From the NCBI GenBank assembly GCA_029779845.1, contig JAKOZT010000032.1, positions 1-64,000 on the forward strand: DNA of 64,000 bases, given 5' to 3'. This DNA comes from Pseudomonadota bacterium (GTDB lineage: Bacteria > Pseudomonadota > Gammaproteobacteria > Burkholderiales > Burkholderiaceae_C). The notes under the pieces were generated by a model. It made no database searches, was not told the origin of the DNA, and was given only the letters and a program-made list of their open reading frames with translations. The translations under genes and the position numbers were made by a program. Each line of letters opens with the position of its first letter. The stretch's first letter is position 1. Positions 49,554 to 57,067 of the stretch are shown here, one piece after another.

Positions 49554-50753
49554 ATGCTCGACGTCGCGATCCTCGGCCAGGTGGCCTTCGGCTACTCGCC
49601 CTACATCGCCCGCAACCGCTCGGTCTCGGCGACGCGGCTGACGGTGTTCCCGCTCAGGCCCGACATGGCGCCCGACGCGGCGCAGCTGCTCGAGGCGATC
49701 GCCGGCGTCTGGCCGGCCGGCGGCGCGAAGGTGTCTCTCAACGTCGCGGGCGAATCGCTGCTGCAGGAGCTGATGCAGGCGCAGCCGGCCGGCAACGTGA
49801 TGGTCGAGATCCCGGCCTTCATGGCCTGCGACCCGGCCAACACCGCGGCCATCGTCGCGCTGCGCGCGCACGGCAACGAGCTGCTGCTCAAGGGCCGGCC
49901 GCTCGCGGAGCTGCCGCGCGAGGTGCTGCCCTGCTTCAAGTACTCGATCATCGACCTGGCCGACGACCGCCGCCTCGACGGCACGCAGCCGCCGCCGGGC
50001 GTGACGCGCAGCATCCCGCACCTGCAGGCCGGCGTGCGCACCATCGCCGAGATGGAGCAGGCCTTCGCGCGCGGCGCCGAGGCGGTGCTGGGCTGGCCGA
50101 TCGACGACGTGATCCAGGGCGGCGGCGGCAAGGCCAACGCCGGCCAGGCCGACATGCAGACGATGGTCGAGCTGATCCGCCAGGTCGACGCGGCCGAGCC
50201 GATCGAGAAGCTGGAGAACACGCTCAAGCGCGACCCCTCGCTGGCCTTCAAGCTGATGCGCTACATCAACTCGCCGGCCTTCGGGCTGCGCGTCGAGATC
50301 AGCTCGTTCCGCCACGCCATCATGATGCTGGGCTACAAGCGCCTGAAGCGCTGGCTGGCGCTGCTGCTGGCCACCGCGAGCAAGGACGTCAACATGAAGC
50401 CGGTGATGTTCGCCGCCGTGCGCCGCGGCCTGCTGATGGAAGAGCTCGGCCGCGCCAGCAGCGACGAGGAGATGCGCAGCGAGCTGTTCATCTGCGGCGT
50501 GTTCTCGCTGCTCGACCGCATGTTCCACCAGCCCTTCAGCGACCTGCTCGCGAACATCCCGGTGCCCGACCGCGTCTACCAGGCGCTCGCGAAGGAGACG
50601 GGCCCGTTCCAGCCCTACGTGAACATGGTGCGCGCGATCGAGGCCGGCTCGCTGTTCGACTTCCGCGAAGCCGCCGACGCGCTGATGCTCGGCGTCAGCG
50701 AGGTCAACCGCGCGCAGCTGCGCGCGCTCACCGCGGCATCCCAGCTGGAATGA
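49554..50753 (+). CDS. EAL-like/HDOD (YuxH-type) signalling protein
   Basis: Degenerate EAL-like N-terminus and C-terminal HDOD (LKRDPSLAFKLMRYINSPAFGLRVEISSFRHAIMMLGYKRLKRWLALLL). Confidence 0.85.
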   Translation: MLDVAILGQVAFGYSPYIARNRSVSATRLTVFPLRPDMAPDAAQLLEAIAGVWPAGGAKVSLNVAGESLLQELMQAQPAGNVMVEIPAFMACDPANTAAIVALRAHGNELLLKGRPLAELPREVLPCFKYSIIDLADDRRLDGTQPPPGVTRSIPHLQAGVRTIAEMEQAFARGAEAVLGWPIDDVIQGGGGKANAGQADMQTMVELIRQVDAAEPIEKLENTLKRDPSLAFKLMRYINSPAFGLRVEISSFRHAIMMLGYKRLKRWLALLLATASKDVNMKPVMFAAVRRGLLMEELGRASSDEEMRSELFICGVFSLLDRMFHQPFSDLLANIPVPDRVYQALAKETGPFQPYVNMVRAIEAGSLFDFREAADALMLGVSEVNRAQLRALTAASQLE

Positions 50754-53700
50754 CGGGCATGCCGGCGCACGCGCTGCCGGAGGCCTTGCGCATCGTCTGG
50801 GATGCGCCCTTTCCCGCGCTGCTGGAAGACGAGGGCTTCCGCCTCGTCGACGTCAACGAGGCCTTTCTCGATTTCACGGGCCGCACGCGCGACGAGCTGA
50901 TCGGCCGCGACGCCGTCGAGCTGGAGCCGCCCGAAGACCAGAGCGCCAGCCGCGCCGCGCGCAGTGCCCCGGCCGGCGCGCTGTTCGAGCGCCGCTTGGT
51001 CGACGTGGCCGGCCACGAGCGCTGGTACCGCGCGACGCGCCGGCGTGTCGGCGATGGCCTGCACCTGGTGCTGATGCAGGACTCCAGCGCCGAGCACGCC
51101 GCGCGCGAACGCGCCGACCGCTCGGCGCGCGAACTCGATCACTGGTTCGACCTCAGCACCGTCGGCATGGTGCTGTTCGACGAACGCGGCCTGCTGGTGC
51201 GCAGCAACCCGGCCTTCGAGGCGCTGGTGGGCAGCGTGCCGGTGACGCTGGGCGCGGCCGGCGAGCCGCTGTCCGAACTGCTGTGCTGGCAGGGCGACGC
51301 GGTGCTGAGCGCATTGCGCCCCGGCGCGCCGCCGATCGAGCGCCAGGTGTGGATGCCGCGCGCCGACGCCGCGCCGCTGCGGCTGCGCTCCATCGTGCGC
51401 TGCTACAAGGCGCCGGGCGGCGCGCCGCGCTTCATGGCGGTGGTGGAGGATCGCAGCGTCGAGGAGGAGCGCGACCTCGCGCAGATCCAGATCGGCGCGA
51501 TGATGGACACCGCCGGCGTCGGCCTGGCCACCTTCGCCGAATCGCACGGCTGGGTGCGCCAGCGCCAGTCGGTGGGCAGCGGCGGCGGCTCGCCCTCGGC
51601 CCTGCAGGCGATCGGGCGCGACGTGGTGCTGCCCGACTCCATCCCCGAATACGAGCGGCTGCAGCAGGCGCTGCGCCGGGGCGAGCGCGCCGAGGTGCGC
51701 TACGCGGTGCGCCACCCGGAGCTGGGCCAGCGCTGGCTGCTGACGCGCGTCGAGCCGGCGATGCTGGCCTCGGGCAAGCGCACCACCTCGGTGGTGACGC
51801 TGGACGTCACCGAGCAGGAGCAGGCGCGCTCGCGCAGCGAGGAGCTGCTGCGCGAGATGAGCAGCATCCTGGAGAGCACGGTCACCGGCATCGCGCACCT
51901 GCGCGGCGAGCACCTGGTGCGCTGCAACCACCGCTTCGAGCGCATGCTGGGCCTGCCGGCCGGCGTGGCGGCGGGGCGCTCGCTGGCCGAGCTGTTCGCC
52001 GCCCATCCGCGCGTGCTGGAGATCGCCGGGCAGGCGCAGCGCACGCTCGCGCCCGGCGCGGCGATGGAGGCCGAGTTCGACTTCGCGCCGCCCGGCCACC
52101 CGACGCTGTGGTACGCGCTGTCGGTGCGGCGCGGCGAGGGGCCGGCCGGCGCGGTCGAGCTGATCGCGGTGCTGTCCGACATCACACGGCTGAAACTGCA
52201 GCAGACCGAGCTGGAGCTGGCCGCGCGCGACCGCGAGCTGATGTTCAGCCTCTCGGAGGTGGGCATCGCCGCGGTGCGCGACGGCCGCATCCAGCGCGCC
52301 AACGACGCGCTCGCGCAGCTGGCCGGCTGGCCGGCCGCCGATCTCGCCGGGCTGACGCTGTCGACGCTGTACGCCGACCCGGCCGACTACGCGCGCCGCT
52401 GGCCGCAGCAGGAGCGCGAGCTGGCCGCGCAGGGGCGCTGGAGCGGCGAGCTGCAGCTGCGGCAGCGCGACGGCGCGCTGCTGTGGGTGCAGCTCGGGCT
52501 GCGCCTGGTGCAGCCGGGCGACCTGTCGGCCGGCTTCATCGCCAGCTTCGTCAACGTCGATGCGCGCCATCGCGCCGAGCTGGCGGTGGCGCTGCAGGCC
52601 GAGCGCACGCGCGCCATCCTCGACTCGGTGCTGGTGGGCATCGTCACCGTCGGCGCGAGCGGCATCGAGTGGATGAACCGCTCGGCGCGGCGCATGTTCG
52701 GCGGCGACCTGGCCGACTTCCTGAACCAGCCGATCTCGACGGTGGCCACGCCCGAGCCCGCCCACCCGTTCCGCCGCACGCACTACCTGCAGGAGCTGGC
52801 CGAAGGCCAGGCCGAGACCTTCGAGTGCCGCGTCAAGGCGCGCGACGGGCGCGAGTTCTGGGTGGTCGGCAACGCGGTGGCGACCAGCCGCGAATCGACC
52901 GGGCGCCAGCTCACCTACGCGCTGCTGGACATCGAGCGGCGCCGCCAGGCCGAGGCGCGCATGTCGGAGGCGCAGGCGTCCTTGCAGCGCATCATCGAGG
53001 CCGCGCCGATGGCGATCTCGCTGCACGACGCGCGCACGCTGAAGATCCTGCAGGCCAACCGGGTGGCGGCGCGCAGCGTGCGCCGCGAGCCCGAGCAATT
53101 GATCGGCCTGCTGCCCGAGCAGGTGCTCGATGCGGCGCTGGCCGCGCAGCGCCGCGCCGACATGGAGGCGGCGCTGGCCTCGCGCGAGCTGACGCAGCGC
53201 GAGTACCGCGTCGAGCACGACGGCGCCGCGATGGTGTGGGACGCGCGCTACCTGCCGCTGGCCACCCAGCCCGGCCAGGCGCCCGACCAGCTGCTGCTGG
53301 TGGCCACCGACGTCACCGAGCAGCGCGCCGCGCAGGAGGCTCGCTTCGAGGCGGCGATCGCGCAGCGCGAGATGCTGGTCAAGGAAGTGCACCACCGCAT
53401 CAAGAACAACCTGCAGGGCGTGGCCGGTCTTCTTCAGCAGATCGCCCAGCGCAAGCCCGAGGTGGCCGGCGTGATGTCGGAGGTGATCGGCCAGGTGCAG
53501 GCGATCGCGCAGGTGTACGGGCTGCAGGTCGGCGCCGGCGGGCCGCTGCGCGTGGCCAGCGTGGTGGAGGCGATCGCCGGCTCGGTGCAGCGCACCTTCG
53601 GCCGCACGATCCGCTTCGAGCTCAGCGGCCCGGCGCCGGCGCGCTGGGCGCTGCCGGAGGCCGAGTCGATCCCGATCGCGCTGACCGTCAACGAGCTGCT

Positions 53701-53974
53701 GACCAACGCCGTCAAGCACAGCGCCGGCGCCGAGGTGGGCTGCACGCTGGCGTGCGACGAGCACGGCGTGCTGCTGGCGATCGTCAACGCCGGCCGGCTG
53801 CCCGAGGGCTTCAACCTCGCGCGCGTGCCGGGCGGCGTCTCCGGGCTCGGGCTGGTGCGCGCGCTGCTGCCGCGGCGCAGCGCCACGCTGACCATCGAGC
53901 CGCAGGGCGAGCAGGTGCGCGCCAGCGTGACGCTGTCGCCGCCATGCATCACGCGGCTGGACGACCCCGCATGA
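50750..53974 (+). CDS. Multi-PAS sensor histidine kinase, HisKA_2/HWE-like
   Basis: Several PAS repeats, MLVKEVHHRIKNNLQGVAGLLQQIA, ALTVNELLTNAVKHS; ATGA overlap with the HDOD gene. Confidence 0.9.
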   Translation: MTGMPAHALPEALRIVWDAPFPALLEDEGFRLVDVNEAFLDFTGRTRDELIGRDAVELEPPEDQSASRAARSAPAGALFERRLVDVAGHERWYRATRRRVGDGLHLVLMQDSSAEHAARERADRSARELDHWFDLSTVGMVLFDERGLLVRSNPAFEALVGSVPVTLGAAGEPLSELLCWQGDAVLSALRPGAPPIERQVWMPRADAAPLRLRSIVRCYKAPGGAPRFMAVVEDRSVEEERDLAQIQIGAMMDTAGVGLATFAESHGWVRQRQSVGSGGGSPSALQAIGRDVVLPDSIPEYERLQQALRRGERAEVRYAVRHPELGQRWLLTRVEPAMLASGKRTTSVVTLDVTEQEQARSRSEELLREMSSILESTVTGIAHLRGEHLVRCNHRFERMLGLPAGVAAGRSLAELFAAHPRVLEIAGQAQRTLAPGAAMEAEFDFAPPGHPTLWYALSVRRGEGPAGAVELIAVLSDITRLKLQQTELELAARDRELMFSLSEVGIAAVRDGRIQRANDALAQLAGWPAADLAGLTLSTLYADPADYARRWPQQERELAAQGRWSGELQLRQRDGALLWVQLGLRLVQPGDLSAGFIASFVNVDARHRAELAVALQAERTRAILDSVLVGIVTVGASGIEWMNRSARRMFGGDLADFLNQPISTVATPEPAHPFRRTHYLQELAEGQAETFECRVKARDGREFWVVGNAVATSRESTGRQLTYALLDIERRRQAEARMSEAQASLQRIIEAAPMAISLHDARTLKILQANRVAARSVRREPEQLIGLLPEQVLDAALAAQRRADMEAALASRELTQREYRVEHDGAAMVWDARYLPLATQPGQAPDQLLLVATDVTEQRAAQEARFEAAIAQREMLVKEVHHRIKNNLQGVAGLLQQIAQRKPEVAGVMSEVIGQVQAIAQVYGLQVGAGGPLRVASVVEAIAGSVQRTFGRTIRFELSGPAPARWALPEAESIPIALTVNELLTNAVKHSAGAEVGCTLACDEHGVLLAIVNAGRLPEGFNLARVPGGVSGLGLVRALLPRRSATLTIEPQGEQVRASVTLSPPCITRLDDPA

Positions 53975-54066
53975 CGGTGGCCTGACGAGCGCCTGAGGAC
54001 GGCTCATTTCGCGGACAATCCGGGTCGGCTCCGATCAGGAGAGGCAAGAAGCGCAAAGAGGCTTCG

Positions 54067-54675
54067 GTGAACACGACGGGCAAGGGCACGATCCTCGTGG
54101 TGGACGACGACCGGCTGGTGCTGGCCACGCTGGCGCACGGCCTGGCGCAGGCCGGCTACGCCGTGCTCGACGCCGACAACGGCAACGACGCCATCCTGCT
54201 GGCGCACCAGCACCGGCCCGAGCTCGCGCTGCTCGACATCCGCATGGAAGGCATGAGCGGCTTCGACGTGGCCGAGACGCTGCGCGACAAGTACCGCATC
54301 CCCTTCATGTTCCTCTCGGCCTTCTCCGACGACGCCACGGTCGCGCAGGTGAAGGCGCTGGGCGCGGTGGCCTACCTGGTCAAACCGCTGGACATCCGCC
54401 AGATCGTGCCGGCGGTGGAGGCGGCGCTGGCCAACGTCGGCGCGCGCCGCGCCGCGCCGGCGGCATCCGCGCCTGCCGTGGCGCCGGCCCCCGCGCCGGC
54501 GCTGGACCCGACGGTCGCGATGGCCGTCGGCGTGCTGATGCACCGCTATTCGCTGCCGCGCGGCGCGGCGCTGGAGCGCCTGAAGCGCCAGGCCGAGAGC
54601 GAGCAGCGCGCGCTGGCCGAGCAGGCCGAGCGCTTGCTGCAGGCGGTCGAGCTGCTGTCCGATCCGGGGAGCTGA
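54067..54675 (+). CDS. Response regulator with C-terminal ANTAR (RNA-binding antiterminator) domain
   Basis: REC (ILVVDDDRLVLATL...LLDIRMEGMSG) + ANTAR-like AVGVLMHRYSLPRGAALERLKRQAESEQRALAEQAERLLQAVELL. Encoded start is GTG/ATG-proximal. Confidence 0.82.
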   Translation: MNTTGKGTILVVDDDRLVLATLAHGLAQAGYAVLDADNGNDAILLAHQHRPELALLDIRMEGMSGFDVAETLRDKYRIPFMFLSAFSDDATVAQVKALGAVAYLVKPLDIRQIVPAVEAALANVGARRAAPAASAPAVAPAPAPALDPTVAMAVGVLMHRYSLPRGAALERLKRQAESEQRALAEQAERLLQAVELLSDPGS

Positions 54676-54681
54676 CGGACT

Positions 54682-55830
54682 TCAGGGCGGCGGCAGCGAG
54701 AAGTGGAAGCTCGCGCCGCGCTCCACTTCCGCTTCCGCCCACACCTCGCCGCCATGACGGCGCACGATGCGCCGCACCGTCGCCAGGCCGATGCCGGTGC
54801 CGGGGAAGTCGCTCGCGCTGTGCAGGCGCTGGAACACGCCGAACAGGCGATCGGCGAAGCGCATGTCGAAGCCGGCGCCGTTGTCGCGCACCGTGTAGGT
54901 GTCGGGATGCTGCGGCCGGCGCTCCAGCCAGATCTCGGGCGCGCGCGCCTTGCCGGTGTATTTCCAGGCGTTGCCGAGCAGGTTCTCCAGCACCAGGCGC
55001 AGCAGCGTCGGGTCGCCCGAGACCTGCAGGCCCGGCTCGATGTGCAAGGCCACCTCGCGGCCGGGCGACTGGCGGCGCAGGTCCTCGGCCACGTAGGCGG
55101 CCAGCTGCGAGAGATTGACCGGCTGGCGTTGCAGCGGCTGCGTCGACAGCCGCGACAGCGCCAGCAGCGCGTCGATCATCGCGTTCATGCGCGCGGCGGC
55201 GCCGAGCACGCGGTCGAGGTGGTCGTTGCCGATGCGATCCAGGCTGGCGCCGTAGTCCTCCTTGAGGATCTTGGTGAAGCCCTCGACCACGCGGATCGGC
55301 GCGCGCAGGTCGTGCGAGACGGTGTAGCCGAAGGATTCGCGCTCGGCGGCGTCGGCCTGCGCATCGGCGGCCGGCGCGGGGAGCCGATCGTCGAGCACGC
55401 GCAGCGTGCCGGCGTAGCCGTCGAAGCGGCCGGCCGCGTCGCCGACCGGCCGGCCGCGCAGCAGCGCGCGGCGCGAAGGCTCGTCGGGTGCCGCCGCGAA
55501 GCGGCCTTCCACGTCGTGCAGCGCTGCGCCCGCATCGAGCTGCTGGCGCAGCGCCTGCGGCGCCGCGAAGGCGATGCGCTCGGCCAGCGGCGTGCCGGCC
55601 GCCAGCGGCGGTGTGTCGCAGCCGGCTGGTGCGCGCAGCCAGCGCAGGCGGTGCTCGGCGTCGCTGCGCCACTGCCACACGTCGAGCTGCTCGCTCAACT
55701 GGCGCAGCTCTTCGCGCGCGCGGCGCAGCTCGTCGCGGACCCGCGCGTGGCGCCGCGCCAGCACGGCGGCGATCAGGGCGCCGGCCAGCAGCGAAGGCAG
55801 GACGATGGCCCAGAGGGTCAGCGCGGACAT
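54682..55830 (-). CDS. Sensor histidine kinase
   Basis: N-terminal TM, ESFGYTVSHDLRAPIRVVEGFTKIL, FPGTGIGLATVRRIVRRHGGEVWAE; start trimmed to ATG 55830. Confidence 0.9.
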   Translation of the reverse strand: MSALTLWAIVLPSLLAGALIAAVLARRHARVRDELRRAREELRQLSEQLDVWQWRSDAEHRLRWLRAPAGCDTPPLAAGTPLAERIAFAAPQALRQQLDAGAALHDVEGRFAAAPDEPSRRALLRGRPVGDAAGRFDGYAGTLRVLDDRLPAPAADAQADAAERESFGYTVSHDLRAPIRVVEGFTKILKEDYGASLDRIGNDHLDRVLGAAARMNAMIDALLALSRLSTQPLQRQPVNLSQLAAYVAEDLRRQSPGREVALHIEPGLQVSGDPTLLRLVLENLLGNAWKYTGKARAPEIWLERRPQHPDTYTVRDNGAGFDMRFADRLFGVFQRLHSASDFPGTGIGLATVRRIVRRHGGEVWAEAEVERGASFHFSLPPP

Positions 55831-55880
55831 GCGCGCGATTGTAGGGAGAGCCCTCGCGCCCGCCTGCCCGCAGGCGCGGT

Positions 55881-55907
55881 TCAAGTTCGGGGCCTGTGCG
55901 CCGAAGA
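55881..55907 (+). promoter_or_regulatory. Putative sigma-28 promoter upstream of Hpt / REC-GGDEF-EAL / GGDEF genes
   Basis: TCAAGTTC-N11-GCCGAAGA (TCAA-N15-GCCGAAGA), 50 bp upstream of ATG 55958. Confidence 0.65.
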
Positions 55908-55957
55908 CAGCGAGATGTCGCGCACGGCCCACGCACGCGGTCCCGCGATCACGCCCG

Positions 55958-57067
55958 ATGCTGTTCCGTTCTTCCCGAATCCTGTTCTGGATCGCTGCCG
56001 CCGCGGCGCTCACCGCGCTGGCCGGCCCGGCGCGCCTCGCCACCGCGCTCACCGCCGTGGCCGGGGTGGCGCTGCTGGGCGCCTATGCGCTGGCGCGCTG
56101 GGCGCTGCAACGCGAGCGCGATGTGGCCGCGTCCGATGACGGTGCCGTGACGGCCGCGCTGGATGCGGCGGCGCTGGCCGAGATCGGCGAGCGCCTGCGT
56201 GCGGCCGTGACCGCCGCCGCCGGCGAGGGCGCCGAAGCGGCCGCGCGGGCCGCCGCCACCGTGCTGCGCGCCGAACTCGGCGCGCGCCAGGCCACGGTGC
56301 ACCGCGTGCGCGAGATCGCGCCGCCGTTCGTGACGCTGGTCACGCTCGCGCCCGATGGCGGTGCAGGCGTCGAGCACCGCGTGCGCCTGGAGCGCTCGCC
56401 GCTCGGCGTGGCGCTGCGCGACGGCCGCCCGGCGCGCGGCGCGGCCGGCGACTGGGCCGTTCCGGTCCATGCCGGCGAACGCTGCGCCGCGCTGATCGAA
56501 CTCGGGCCGCCCGCCCTCCAGGCCGACGAGGCCGGGCTGGCGGATCTGTTCGGCGCGCTGCGTGACATCCTGCCGCTCGATGATGCGTCCGGCGCCACCC
56601 CCACTGCACGCCAGGCCGAGGGTTGTGAAAGACAATACCTGCGAACCAGCGTCGACCCGGATTCCTTGACTGCCTGCGCCGTGCCCGATCTGCCGACCCG
56701 TCCGACCGCGCCCACCGTGCTCGATGCGCAGGCGCTCGGACGGTTGCGCGAGCTCGATCCGAAGGGCGAGAGCCAGCTGATCGAGCGCGTGCTGCGCGCC
56801 TTCGAGACCTCGGCGACGCGGCTGCTGCCCCAGCTCGAGGCGGCGCGCGCCGGCGGCGACCGCAACGGCGTGCGCCACGTGGCGCACACGCTCAAGTCGT
56901 CCTCGGCCAGCATCGGCGCGCTGGCGCTGTCGCAGCATTGCGCGGCGGTCGAGGCGATCGTCCGCGAGGAGCGCGCCGACGACCTCGAAGCGCCGCTCGA
57001 TGCGCTGCTGGCCGAACTGGCCGCGGTGCGGCAGGCGATCCGCGCCATGCTCGGCGAGGGCGCATGA
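55958..57067 (+). CDS. Membrane protein with GAF-like region and C-terminal Hpt domain
   Basis: Two TM helices at N-terminus; Hpt motif HVAHTLKSSSASIGALALSQHC. Confidence 0.82.
   Translation: MLFRSSRILFWIAAAAALTALAGPARLATALTAVAGVALLGAYALARWALQRERDVAASDDGAVTAALDAAALAEIGERLRAAVTAAAGEGAEAAARAAATVLRAELGARQATVHRVREIAPPFVTLVTLAPDGGAGVEHRVRLERSPLGVALRDGRPARGAAGDWAVPVHAGERCAALIELGPPALQADEAGLADLFGALRDILPLDDASGATPTARQAEGCERQYLRTSVDPDSLTACAVPDLPTRPTAPTVLDAQALGRLRELDPKGESQLIERVLRAFETSATRLLPQLEAARAGGDRNGVRHVAHTLKSSSASIGALALSQHCAAVEAIVREERADDLEAPLDALLAELAAVRQAIRAMLGEGA

Noticed and set aside
50615-54007. 1130-aa minus-strand ORF
   Set aside because: Shadow ORF antisense to the PAS kinase; Arg/Ala/Gln/His-rich composition typical of high-GC antisense frames, no domain.
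53975-54066. Possible sigma-28 promoter (TCCGATCA) before the ANTAR gene
   Set aside because: No TAAA/TCAA-like -35 at 15 nt spacing.
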